Assembly (NCBI GenBank): GCA_038146985.1
Contig: JAYQSQ010000012.1
Span: forward strand, 186,001-250,000
Direction of reading: 5' to 3'
Length of the DNA stretch: 64,000 nucleotides
Source: JADHLJ01 sp038146985
Lineage (GTDB): Bacteria > Pseudomonadota > Alphaproteobacteria > Thalassobaculales > Thalassobaculaceae
Below, piece after piece: positions 56,108 through 64,000 of the stretch. The position numbers and the translations under genes were made by a program. Under the pieces are notes generated by a model. That model made no database searches. It had not been told where the DNA came from and saw only the letters and a program-made list of their open reading frames with translations. Each line of letters starts with the position of its first letter. Position 1 is the first letter of the stretch.

Positions 56108-57559
56108 CTAGGCTCCGAGCTTCTCTCGCAGGACCTGGTTGACCAGCGCCGGGTTTGCCTTGCCCTGGCTCTGCTTCATCACCTGGCCGACGAAGAAGCC
56201 GAAGAGCTTGTCCTTGCCGGCCTTGAATTCTGCGACCTTGTCCTGATTGGCCGCCAACACGCCGTCGATGAGCACCGTGATCTCGCCCGCGTCGGAGACC
56301 TGGCGCAGCCCCTTCTCCTCGACGATCGTCGCGGCGTCCTTGCCGGTTTCGAACATCTCGGCGAACACGTCCTTGGCGATGCGTCCGGAAATCGTGCCGT
56401 CGGAGATCAGAGCGATCAGGCCGCCCAGCGCCGCCGCTGAAACCGGGCTTTCCCCGAGTTCCTTGCCTGCCTTGTTCAAGGCTCCGAACAATTCGGTCAG
56501 CAGCCAGTTCGCCGCCAGTTTGCAGTCGCGGCCATCAGCGACCGCCTCGTAAAAAGCGGCGGTCTCGCGCTCTTCCACCAACTGCGAGGCGTCTTCGTCG
56601 CTCAGGCCGAACTCGGCGACGAAACGCGCCTTTTTCGCATCCGGCAGCTCCGGCAACTCGGCCTCGATTTCGGCGATGAATTCCTCGCTCAAGACCAGCG
56701 GCAGCAGGTCGGGGTCCGGGAAATAACGGTAGTCGTGCGCATCTTCCTTGGTGCGCATGGTCCGGGTCTCGCCCCGGTTGGCGTCGAACAGCCGGGTTTC
56801 CTGGTCGATCGCCCCGCCCGCCTCGATGACCTCGATCTGGCGCCGTGCCTCGTAATCAATGGCCTGCTGGAGAAAACGGATCGAATTCAGGTTCTTGATC
56901 TCGCAGCGCGTGCCGAAGTCGTCGCCGGGCTTGCGCACCGAGACATTGGCGTCGCAGCGCAGCGAGCCTTCCTGCATATTGCCGTCGCAGGTCCCGAGAT
57001 AGCGCAGGATCGAGCGCAGCTTGCGCACATAGGCCGCCGCCTCCTCGGCCGAACGCATGTCCGGGCGCGAGACGATCTCCATCAACGCGACGCCGGACCG
57101 GTTGAGGTCGATGTAGCTCTTGCTCGGATGCTGATCGTGCAGGGACTTGCCGGCATCCTGCTCCATATGCAGGCGCTCGATCCCGATCTTCTTGATCCCG
57201 TCCGGCAGATCGATCGGCAATTCCCCCTCGCCGACGATCGGCTGAGTGTATTGGCTGATCTGATAGCCCTGGGGCAGGTCCGGATAGAAGTAGTTCTTGC
57301 GGTCAAACACGCTCACCCGGTTGACCTTCGCCTTCAGGCCAAGCCCGGTCTTCACCGCCTGGCGCACGCATTCCTGGTTGATCACCGGCAGCATGCCCGG
57401 CATCGCGGCATCGACCAGCGAGACCTGAGAGTTGGGCTCGGCCCCGAATGCCGTCGCGGCGCCGGAAAACAGTTTCGCGTCGGAGACGATCTGGGCGTGC
57501 ACTTCGAGACCGATGACGACTTCCCAGTCTCCGGTTTCCCCTTGAAGCAAGGCGGCCAT
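56108..57559 (-). CDS. gatB: Asp/Glu-tRNA amidotransferase subunit B
   Basis: 483 residues. GatB binds the misacylated tRNA and activates its Glu or Asp with ATP. GLEVHAQIVSDAKLFSGA at the start, MEIVSRPDMRSAEEAAAYVRKLRSILRYLGTCDGNMQEGSLRCDANVSVR (typical GatB middle), and the C-terminal helical YqeY-like domain. ATG 57559 lies one base past the gatA stop and carries a good GGGAGG. The three subunits allow Gln-tRNA (and possibly Asn-tRNA) formation without the matching synthetase. Confidence 0.95.
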   Translation of the reverse strand: MAALLQGETGDWEVVIGLEVHAQIVSDAKLFSGAATAFGAEPNSQVSLVDAAMPGMLPVINQECVRQAVKTGLGLKAKVNRVSVFDRKNYFYPDLPQGYQISQYTQPIVGEGELPIDLPDGIKKIGIERLHMEQDAGKSLHDQHPSKSYIDLNRSGVALMEIVSRPDMRSAEEAAAYVRKLRSILRYLGTCDGNMQEGSLRCDANVSVRKPGDDFGTRCEIKNLNSIRFLQQAIDYEARRQIEVIEAGGAIDQETRLFDANRGETRTMRTKEDAHDYRYFPDPDLLPLVLSEEFIAEIEAELPELPDAKKARFVAEFGLSDEDASQLVEERETAAFYEAVADGRDCKLAANWLLTELFGALNKAGKELGESPVSAAALGGLIALISDGTISGRIAKDVFAEMFETGKDAATIVEEKGLRQVSDAGEITVLIDGVLAANQDKVAEFKAGKDKLFGFFVGQVMKQSQGKANPALVNQVLREKLGA

Positions 57560-57560
57560 G

Positions 57561-59036
57561 TCATTGCCCTCCCGTCGGGCGCGCGGCGAATCCGGCAGCA
57601 GTCTCCAGAACCCCGGCGGCCCGGAACACGGATTCCTCATCGAACAGTTTGCCGATCAGCTGCAGCCCCAGCGGCAACCCCCGGTTCGAGAGCCCGACCG
57701 GCACCGAGATCGCCGGCAGGCCGGTCAGACTGGAGGGCACCGTGAACACGTCATTCAGGTACATCTTGATCGGATCGTCGTCGTTCTCTCCGATAGCGAA
57801 GGCATCGGAGGGCGCGGTCGGTGTCAGGATCGTATCGACGGTCTCGAAGGCCTGGTCGAAATCCCGCTTGATCAGCGCGCGCACCCGCTGGGCCTTCAGA
57901 TAATAGGCATCGTAATACCCCGCCGAGAGCACATAGGTCCCGATCAGCACCCGGCGCTTGACCTCGGTTCCGAAGCCTTCGCCGCGCGTCTTGGCATACA
58001 TCTCGTCCAGGTTGCCGCCCTCGACCCGCAAGCCGTAGCGGACCCCGTCGTACCGCGCCAGGTTCGAGGACGCCTCGGCCGGCGCGATGATGTAGTAGGT
58101 CGGCAGCGCGTATCTAGTGTGCGGCAGGCTGATATCGACGATCTCGGCGCCGGCGTCGCGCATCATGTCGATGCCCCTGCTCCACAGCGCCTCGATCTCC
58201 GGCGGCATGCCGTCGATGCGGTACTCCCTCGGAACGCCGATGCGCATGCCCCGGACATCGCCGGTCAACGCCGCCTCGAAATCCGGCACTGCAAGATTAG
58301 CCGAAGTCGAATCCTTCGGATCATGGCCGGCCATGCTTGCAAGCATGATCGCCGCGTCGCGGACAGTCCGGGTGATCGGCCCGGCCTGATCGAGCGAGGA
58401 GGCAAAGGCGACGACACCCCAGCGCGAGCAACGGCCATAGGTCGGCTTCATGCCGACAATGCCGCAAAAACTGCCGGGCTGACGGATCGAGCCGCCGGTG
58501 TCGGTCCCGGTCGCCGCGACCGCCAGCCTTCCGGAGACGGCCGAGGCCGAGCCGCCGGACGAGCCGCCGGGCACGAGGCGCGCATTGCCGCCGTCCTGGC
58601 GTTTCCACGGGCTTTCCACCGGCCCGTAATAGCTGGTGACGTTGGCCGAGCCCATGGCGAACTCGTCCATGTTGAGCTTGCCGAGCATCACCGCGCCGTC
58701 GCGCCACAGGTTGCTGGTCACCGTCGACTCGTATTCCGGCTTGAACCCGTCCAGGATATGCGAGCCGGCGGTCGTAAGAACGCCTTTGGTACAGAAAAGA
58801 TCTTTGATGCCGAGCGGGATGCCGTCCATGGGCAGAGCCTCGCCCTTGGCGAGACGCGCATCCGCAGCCCGCGCCATTTCCCGCGCCTTCTCCGGCGTCT
58901 CCGTAACGTAGCAGTTCAGATGACGCGCCGCCTCCATGGCCTCGAGATAGGCGTCGGTCAATTCGCCGGAGGAGACCTTTCGGTCGCGCAGCGCGTCGCG
59001 CGCGCCGGCCAGATCGAGAGAGAGAAGGTCCGACAT
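57561..59036 (-). CDS. gatA: Asp/Glu-tRNA amidotransferase subunit A
   Basis: 491 residues. Amidase-signature enzyme that releases ammonia from glutamine. The Ser-cisSer-Lys triad is visible: PLGIKDLFCTKGVLTT (Lys), then ARLVPGGSSGGSASAVSG and TGTDTGGSIRQPGSFCGIVGMKPTYG (Ser). ATG 59036 shares one base with the gatC stop, so translation is coupled. Full length and unbroken. Middle gene of gatC-gatA-gatB. Confidence 0.95.
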   Translation of the reverse strand: MSDLLSLDLAGARDALRDRKVSSGELTDAYLEAMEAARHLNCYVTETPEKAREMARAADARLAKGEALPMDGIPLGIKDLFCTKGVLTTAGSHILDGFKPEYESTVTSNLWRDGAVMLGKLNMDEFAMGSANVTSYYGPVESPWKRQDGGNARLVPGGSSGGSASAVSGRLAVAATGTDTGGSIRQPGSFCGIVGMKPTYGRCSRWGVVAFASSLDQAGPITRTVRDAAIMLASMAGHDPKDSTSANLAVPDFEAALTGDVRGMRIGVPREYRIDGMPPEIEALWSRGIDMMRDAGAEIVDISLPHTRYALPTYYIIAPAEASSNLARYDGVRYGLRVEGGNLDEMYAKTRGEGFGTEVKRRVLIGTYVLSAGYYDAYYLKAQRVRALIKRDFDQAFETVDTILTPTAPSDAFAIGENDDDPIKMYLNDVFTVPSSLTGLPAISVPVGLSNRGLPLGLQLIGKLFDEESVFRAAGVLETAAGFAARPTGGQ

Positions 59037-59323
59037 CACTCGACCACCTTCGGCACGGCATAGAAGTCAAGCGCCCGGTCCGGCGCATTGGCCAGGACGC
59101 GATCGGGATAAGCGCCATCGGCAACCGCGTCATCGCGCAGGGGCAGCGCGTGTCCGGTGACGCTCGCAAGCGGCGCCACACCGTCGGTGTCGACCTCGTT
59201 CAGTTGCTCGATCCAGGAAAGAATATTGTTCAGCTCGCCGACCATGGTCTCAAGCTGAGCGTCTTCGACCTCGATCCGCGCGAGATGCGCGATGTGACTG
59301 ACGGTGGCTTTGTCGAGCGACAT
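59036..59323 (-). CDS. gatC: Asp/Glu-tRNA amidotransferase subunit C
   Basis: 95 residues. GatC wraps GatA and helps fix the complex. VSHIAHLARIEVEDAQLETMVGELNNILSWIEQLNEVDTDGVAPLASVTGHALPLRDDAVADG is characteristic. First gene of the gat operon; divergent from ruvX across 133 bp, the arrangement usual for alphaproteobacteria. Confidence 0.94.
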   Translation of the reverse strand: MSLDKATVSHIAHLARIEVEDAQLETMVGELNNILSWIEQLNEVDTDGVAPLASVTGHALPLRDDAVADGAYPDRVLANAPDRALDFYAVPKVVE

Positions 59324-59456
59324 CGGATAAGCCTTTTCTCATTCCGGCTGACGGGCGCGGCGCCGTAGCTGGTTGCCGCGGACAGTGCCGGATATGTACG
59401 GAAATCGTCCGCGCGACGCAACGCGTTTACGCATGTCCCGGAACAGGAACCCGCCC

Positions 59457-59930
59457 ATGAGTCCGAGGGATTTCATTGCCGAAAGCCCGAGCGCCCTGGT
59501 CCGCCGCCTGCCGGCGGGTGGCCGTCTTCTCGGCATCGATCTCGGGAGCAAGACCATCGGGCTCGCCGTCTCCGATCCGGGCCACCGGATCGCCAGTCCG
59601 CTCACCACACTCCGAAGAGTGAAAATGGGCGTGAACGTCCAGGAAATTGAGAGAATCATGGCCGAACGCGGAGCCTTTGGTCTCATCGTCGGCCTACCGA
59701 TCAACATGGACGGCACCGAAGGTCCCCGCGCCCAGGCGACCCGCGACTGGACGCTGGAGCTGGTCACGCGGATCGAGCGGCCGGCGGCCTTCTGGGACGA
59801 ACGCATGAGCACAATGGCCGTGGAACGGATGATGCTGGAAGCCGACATGACGCGCAAACGCCGGGCCGAAAAGGTCGATCAGGCGGCGGCCGCCTATATC
59901 CTGCAAGCCGCCTTGGACGCCATCAGCTGA
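59457..59930 (+). CDS. ruvX: Holliday junction resolvase-like RuvX (YqgF)
   Basis: 157 residues from ATG 59457; AGGAA is eight bases upstream, so an upstream start at 59433 is less likely. RNase H-like fold: RLLGIDLGSKTIGLAVSDPG (first Asp of the active site), GLIVGLPINMDGTEGPRAQ, and WDERMSTMAVERMM with the catalytic Glu, then KVDQAAAAYILQAALD. Acts on 16S rRNA 5' end processing or DNA junctions; the latter name is historical. Confidence 0.9.
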   Translation: MSPRDFIAESPSALVRRLPAGGRLLGIDLGSKTIGLAVSDPGHRIASPLTTLRRVKMGVNVQEIERIMAERGAFGLIVGLPINMDGTEGPRAQATRDWTLELVTRIERPAAFWDERMSTMAVERMMLEADMTRKRRAEKVDQAAAAYILQAALDAIS

Positions 59931-59945
59931 CCGGGACGCAACGGG

Positions 59946-61223
59946 CTAGCGGCTCACCCTGTCGCCGGCCACGTCGCGCGGGCGCAGGATTGCGAAGATG
60001 ATGCGCCCGACCAGCACCACGCCCGCCACATGGGCGAAGGCATAACCCCAGGCTTCGCGCGACATTCCGCCGGCCCAGTCGAGAACCAGGCCGAAGACCA
60101 GCGGGCCGACGAACCCGCCCGCATATCCGAGCATCGAATGGATCGCCAAGGTTGCGCCCCGCCGGCTCGGATCCGCGCTCGCGGCGCTTCCGGCGGTAAG
60201 TGACGAGCTGTCCAGCCAGACGAAGGCCGTATAGGCGAATATGAAGACCGATGCCGCCAGATAGCCGGAGGTTGCATAGAAGCCCATGGTCGCCGCGAGC
60301 AGGATCGTCGCCCCCATCGCAACACGGACCAGCCTCTGGCGGCCCAGCCGGATCGAGATTTCATTGCCGCAGAAACTGGTGACGACGCCGAGCAGAATCA
60401 CCGCGGTCGCGATGACGGTCGGCGGGACGATCCCGTCGCCGGCCTTCGAGTCGAACGCGACGAAGGCGAGGAAGGCGACGGCCCAGCCCTTCAGAGCCAT
60501 CATCTCCCAGGTGTGGACACAGTAGCCGATGGAATAAGCCATCGCGGAGCGGTTGCGGAAAACCGGACGGAAGTCGAACAATCGGGTGGAGGCGGCGCCC
60601 GTCCCTCCGCGCGTCGGCGGTTTCGCCGGCACCAGCAGCGCGACCGACAGCCAGGCCAGCGCCGCCGAGGCCGCGAGCACCACAAAGGCCCCCCGCCAGC
60701 CGATCAGGGCATCGAGTGCGTCCGAGACCACATAGGACATGCCCCCGGCAATGCCGATGCCGGCGGCATGCCATGAGACCGCGCGGGTCATCAGACGCCC
60801 GTCCACCCGGTCGGCCAGCATCTTGAGGCCGGTCATATAGGTACCGGCCCAGCCGATGCCGGTGAGCGTCCGGCACACGGTTGCGCCAAGAAACCCGTCC
60901 GCCAGAAAGCCGAAGCTCAGATATGAGATCGCGATACAGGCAACACCGAACAGATAGACCCGCTTTGGATCGATTCGGTCGGTGAGCGTGACCAGGATCG
61001 GCACCGCGAATGTATAGCCAGCATAAAACGCGGCGGTAATGGTCCCGGCCTGGCTGTTGTCCAGCGCCCAGCGTTCCATGAAATCAGGCAGCAATGCCGG
61101 AAAGGCGTAGGAGCCGAGCTGAGCGAAGACCTGCGCGGCGCAGACCACCGACACCAGAACCGAGGCCGGCAGGCCCCTCGGGTCGGATTCAAATGCCGGG
61201 GGCGTGTCCGTGCCGGTTGTCAC
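59946..61223 (-). CDS. MFS transporter
   Basis: 425 residues and about 12 hydrophobic segments. The N-terminal half has ALLPDFMERWALDNSQAGTITAAFYAGYTFAVPILVTLTDRIDPKRVYLFG, with the usual D-R-x-x-x-K/R-x loop 2-3, then TLTGIGWAGTYMTGLKMLADRVD. GTG start at 61223 overlaps the histidine kinase stop by four bases. Substrate not recognisable. It follows the kinase in the same transcript, which suggests a sensor-transporter pair. Confidence 0.85.
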   Translation of the reverse strand: MTTGTDTPPAFESDPRGLPASVLVSVVCAAQVFAQLGSYAFPALLPDFMERWALDNSQAGTITAAFYAGYTFAVPILVTLTDRIDPKRVYLFGVACIAISYLSFGFLADGFLGATVCRTLTGIGWAGTYMTGLKMLADRVDGRLMTRAVSWHAAGIGIAGGMSYVVSDALDALIGWRGAFVVLAASAALAWLSVALLVPAKPPTRGGTGAASTRLFDFRPVFRNRSAMAYSIGYCVHTWEMMALKGWAVAFLAFVAFDSKAGDGIVPPTVIATAVILLGVVTSFCGNEISIRLGRQRLVRVAMGATILLAATMGFYATSGYLAASVFIFAYTAFVWLDSSSLTAGSAASADPSRRGATLAIHSMLGYAGGFVGPLVFGLVLDWAGGMSREAWGYAFAHVAGVVLVGRIIFAILRPRDVAGDRVSR

Positions 61224-62509
61224 GCGCGGGCCGCCTCCGCCATTGCCGGCCCCTCATCGGGGAAACGCAAGGTCACCGTCGTGCCGGCGCCGACGGTGCT
61301 TTCGATCTCGATCGTTCCGCCGTGGAGTTCGGCCATTCCCTTCGTCAGGGATAGGCCGAGGCCGACACCTCCCGCCCCTCTTACCGGTTTGATCGAGCCT
61401 TGCTGAAACGGCTCCAGAACGACGGCGAGATCGTCTTCCGAGATCCCCGCCCCGTTATCGGTGACCGCAATCACGGTTTCGCCTTTCGCCAGTCCGAGGG
61501 TTATCCGGACATAGCCGGCTTCGGAGACGTACCGCATGCTGTTCGAGAGGACGTTGATCAGCATCTGGGTCACGAGGCGTCCATCCATCAGACGGACCTT
61601 GTCATGCTCTGGGGCGGAACCGGACAGCTCGAACTGAAGTGCGACGCCATTGGTCTTGGCATCGGGCTCAAACATCTGAATCACCCGCCCGCAGAGATCG
61701 ACGATATCCACCATGCGCCGGTCGAGTTTCTCCTGGCCGCTTTCGATGCGCACGAGTTCCAGAATATCCGATATCAGGTCGTGCAGATGGCCCGCGGCGA
61801 ACTGAATATCGTCCAGATATCCACGCCGCCGGTCCTCGGGAATGCGCCCCTCCCGATCCTCGATCAGCATCTGGCAAAACCCGATGATCGCATTGAGCGG
61901 CGTGCGCAACTCGTGGCTCATCTTGGCGAGAAACTGCGTCTTCGAGCGCCCGGCCGCCTCGCTGCGTTCCAGAGCCTGGGAAAGCGCGGCTTCGGTCTGT
62001 TTTAACTGGGTGACCTCGGTATAGGCCGAGACCAGGCTGTTATCCTCAAGACGGCGTTCTTCGATCTGAATGAATCGGCCGTCCTGCAACTCCTGGACCG
62101 AGGCCTTTCCCGGCGCGCGCCGCTGTCGCAACCGTTCCTCGATCCATCCATCCGGATCTTTCTTTGCATCCGAGTACAAGCCAAGCTCGATACCGAACTT
62201 GAGGATGTCCTCGAAGCTGGTTCCCGGCCGATCGCGCTCGCCGGTCTGGTCGAAAAGCTGATAGCGGTTGTTCTTGATGACCAGCCGGTCCTGGTCATCG
62301 AAAACCGCGACCCCTACCGGAAGCGCCAGAATGGCCTTTTCCAGCGCCGCTTCCCTTGTGGAGACACCGTGATCACCACCGCTTCGCGCCGCCAGGGCCT
62401 GGCGAAGCGCGGCGACCTCGGCTTTCAACTGGCGGATCTCCTTGTCCGCCGCGCCGGCCTCGAACTCTCTCTCCAAGCGGTACGGTGGGGCATCTGCCTC
62501 AGGGTTCAT
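61220..62509 (-). CDS. soluble PAS-domain sensor histidine kinase
   Basis: 429 residues from ATG 62509 (439 if it starts at 62539; neither has a strong Shine-Dalgarno). A coiled start (about 20-45), a PAS_7-like sensor (AILALPVGVAVFDDQDRLVIKNNRYQLFDQTGE), HisKA with the phosphorylated His in KMSHELRTPLNAIIGF, and an ATPase domain with NVLSNSMRYV (N box), DNGAGIS (G1), and GLGLSLTKGMAELHGG (G2). There is no membrane span, so it senses a cytoplasmic signal. No response regulator is encoded next to it. Confidence 0.87.
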   Translation of the reverse strand: MNPEADAPPYRLEREFEAGAADKEIRQLKAEVAALRQALAARSGGDHGVSTREAALEKAILALPVGVAVFDDQDRLVIKNNRYQLFDQTGERDRPGTSFEDILKFGIELGLYSDAKKDPDGWIEERLRQRRAPGKASVQELQDGRFIQIEERRLEDNSLVSAYTEVTQLKQTEAALSQALERSEAAGRSKTQFLAKMSHELRTPLNAIIGFCQMLIEDREGRIPEDRRRGYLDDIQFAAGHLHDLISDILELVRIESGQEKLDRRMVDIVDLCGRVIQMFEPDAKTNGVALQFELSGSAPEHDKVRLMDGRLVTQMLINVLSNSMRYVSEAGYVRITLGLAKGETVIAVTDNGAGISEDDLAVVLEPFQQGSIKPVRGAGGVGLGLSLTKGMAELHGGTIEIESTVGAGTTVTLRFPDEGPAMAEAARA

Positions 62510-62613
62510 GGCCAATCCGGTTCCCGTTACGAGGGGCATTGTAGTCCGGCCGGCTCGCTCAAGAACAGACTTGCATGCTGGAAACCGGGGATTTCCTGCA
62601 GAACCTTTCGCGA

Positions 62614-63762
62614 TCAGACGCCGTCGACGAGATAGCGGCCGATAATGTTGCGCTGAATCTGCTGGGTGCCTTCGACGATCTGCAGCACCTTGGCATCACG
62701 GAAATACCGGTTGATCGGATAATCGCCGGAAATGCCGGCGGCACCGAAAAGCTGAACCGCGTCGGTCGCGACCTTCATCGCGGTATCGCTTGCATGGCAC
62801 TTGGCGACCGCCGCCTGCAGCGCCAGAGCCTTGCCGGTCACCCCGGCATCGGCAGCGGCGGCGCATTTGTAGACAAGTCCTCGCGCGGCTTCGGTCTGGA
62901 TATGCATGTCGGCAAGCATCCAACGCACCCCCTGGAAATCGACCACCGATTGCCCGAAGGCCTCGCGCTCCTTCACGAAGGCGAGCGCGTGGTCATAGGC
63001 GCCCTGGGCCAGGCCCACGCCGCGCGCGCCGATGATCGGCCGCGAGATGTTGAACGCCTCCATAACGATACGGAACCCGCGTCCCGGCTCGCCGAGCATC
63101 GCATCCGACGGCACGAAGGCGTCGTCGAAGAACAGCGGGCAGGACGGCACCCCGCGCGCGCCCATCTTCTTCTCCGGCGGACCGATGGTGAAGCCGGGCG
63201 TGTCGCGGTCGACGATGAAGAAGTTGATCTGGCCGCGCCCCTCGCCCTCTCCGGTCTTCGCGGCGACGACGATGAAATCCGATACCGAGGAATTGGTGCA
63301 CCAGATCTTGGTGCCGTTGATCCGGTAGCCGCCGGGCACCGCCTCGGCACGGGTGCGGATGCCCGCCACGTCGGAACCGCTCTGTGCCTCGGTGGTCGAG
63401 AATGCGCCGCGCAGGGCGCCGCTCGCCAGACCCGGCAAATACTTTTTCTGCTGCGCCGGCGATCCGCCGGCCAGAATGGCGCCGAACGGCACCCATTGAA
63501 CCACCAGGAGATAGGCTGTGTTGTAGCAGATCCGGCCGAACTCCTCGATCGCCATGCAGGAGGCGAGGATGCTTCCGGAGCCGCCGTAGCGTTCGGGGAA
63601 CGGCAGGGTGAATAGCCCAAGCTCGCGCAGAAGGTCGAACATGTCCTGCGGATATTCCGCCGTCGCGTCGATCTCGTCGGCGCGCGGCGCGACCTTTTCC
63701 AGGGCGACACGCCGGACCATGTCGCGGATCTGACGCTGTTCGTCGCTGATGTCGAAGTTCAA
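62614..63762 (-). CDS. acyl-CoA dehydrogenase
   Basis: 382 residues. The start chosen is TTG 63762 (MNFDISDEQRQIRDMVRR), which has GGGAG eight bases upstream and the family-typical beginning; a TTG at 63783 would add seven. FAD-linked alpha,beta-oxidation of an acyl-CoA. AFSTTEAQSGSDVAG and NGTKIWCTNSSVSDFIVVAA are the FAD/substrate motifs, and the catalytic Glu is expected in DAKVLQIVEGTQQIQRNIIGR. Chain length not predictable. It is followed closely by a CaiB-family gene, so the pair fits acyl-CoA catabolism. Confidence 0.87.
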   Translation of the reverse strand: MNFDISDEQRQIRDMVRRVALEKVAPRADEIDATAEYPQDMFDLLRELGLFTLPFPERYGGSGSILASCMAIEEFGRICYNTAYLLVVQWVPFGAILAGGSPAQQKKYLPGLASGALRGAFSTTEAQSGSDVAGIRTRAEAVPGGYRINGTKIWCTNSSVSDFIVVAAKTGEGEGRGQINFFIVDRDTPGFTIGPPEKKMGARGVPSCPLFFDDAFVPSDAMLGEPGRGFRIVMEAFNISRPIIGARGVGLAQGAYDHALAFVKEREAFGQSVVDFQGVRWMLADMHIQTEAARGLVYKCAAAADAGVTGKALALQAAVAKCHASDTAMKVATDAVQLFGAAGISGDYPINRYFRDAKVLQIVEGTQQIQRNIIGRYLVDGV

Positions 63763-63786
63763 GACACGACTCCCAGCCCGCAACGT

Positions 63787-64000
63787 TCAGGCCGCGGCCC
63801 AGGCCTTGATCTCGTCCGCCGGCAGCCAGGCGCCGAGCGCGTCGTCGAGGCTCACCATATGGGCGCGCACCGGCGGTGTCGGCGTCGGGTTGGGGGTACG
63901 GCTGAATCTCGGCGCCGGCGCCGGCTGCACCACACCGCCGACCTCGATGAAGGTTCCGCGCTCCTTGTTATGCGGGTCGTCCGCGACCTCGTCCAGTTCC
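63787..64000 (-). CDS. partial CaiB/BaiF-type CoA-transferase (racemase-like), C-terminus
   Basis: The frame enters from the right edge and stops with TGA at 63789-63787. The 70 visible residues include DDPHNKERGTFIEVGGVVQPAPAPRFSRTP and end ADEIKAWAAA. This is the conserved C-terminal pattern of alpha-methylacyl-CoA racemases and class III CoA-transferases. The rest lies beyond the window. It is 24 bases upstream of the acyl-CoA dehydrogenase start and probably in the same operon. Confidence 0.75.
   Translation of the reverse strand, partial: ELDEVADDPHNKERGTFIEVGGVVQPAPAPRFSRTPNPTPTPPVRAHMVSLDDALGAWLPADEIKAWAAA

Noticed and set aside
57558..59063. Plus-strand frame of 501 codons opposite gatA
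   Set aside because: Shadow of gatA; reads as repetitive polar residues with no domain.

Overview
The window is high-GC DNA with almost every base in a gene. Gene content and order point to an alphaproteobacterium, most likely a Rhodospirillales-like heterotroph: purQ-purL-bolA-grxD in a row, gatCAB back to back with ruvX, a homogentisate operon, a citramalate synthase, a KorAB-type 2-oxoacid:ferredoxin oxidoreductase, and several orphan surface-glycan genes. The placement comes from gene content only. I see no rRNA, tRNA, CRISPR array, insertion sequence or phage.

Layout. 1-2.5 kb: a partial gene and three minus-strand genes (YheT-like hydrolase, a second alpha/beta hydrolase, an unknown protein), all broken by frameshifts. 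2.6-7.4 kb: an intact three-gene operon for a ferredoxin-linked 2-oxoacid oxidoreductase with its own Fe-S/FAD electron-transfer subunit. A shared upstream region holds a perfect palindrome of GntR-operator type; a CoA-transferase gene diverges on the other side. 9-18.8 kb: a mixed set (amine oxidase-like flavoprotein, two glycosyltransferases, prfC, a lipoprotein, a P1 peptidase, an acyl-CoA ligase, a DsbA/FrnE-like protein). 19-22.5 kb: purQ, purL, bolA, grxD, with a good terminator. 22.6-31 kb: YbaK-like deacylase, TPR protein, rpsD with a clear promoter and terminator, a GT2, TerC, trmJ, cimA, cysS. 31.3-32.9 kb: remains of an RTX calcium-binding protein gene, read in several frames. 33-50.4 kb: glutathione reductase and metabolic genes (gabD-like dehydrogenase, acyl-CoA ligase, hmgA-fumarylacetoacetase, two luciferase-like oxidoreductases, metC), a LysR regulator, tandem RidA paralogues and a cation/proton antiporter. 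50.5-56 kb: the most unusual block. A headless HbpS-like gene abuts a headless type I secretion ATPase, followed by an HlyD-type adaptor with a stop at codon 6, an unknown membrane coiled-coil protein, a glycosyltransferase and a methyltransferase. 56-64 kb: gatBAC, ruvX, an MFS transporter coupled to a soluble histidine kinase, an acyl-CoA dehydrogenase and the end of a second CaiB-family gene.

How it fits together. Many genes serve breakdown of amino acids and acyl-CoA compounds. A second theme is the cell surface: five scattered glycosyltransferases, a type I secretion locus and an RTX protein, which could belong to one secretion and glycosylation programme (inference).

Quality caveat. 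Genes that should be essential (cysS, purL) and others (prfC, grxD) carry frameshifts confined to short patches, while long neighbouring genes are clean. Local consensus errors are therefore more likely than true gene decay, and this should be settled before reading biology into any broken gene here.
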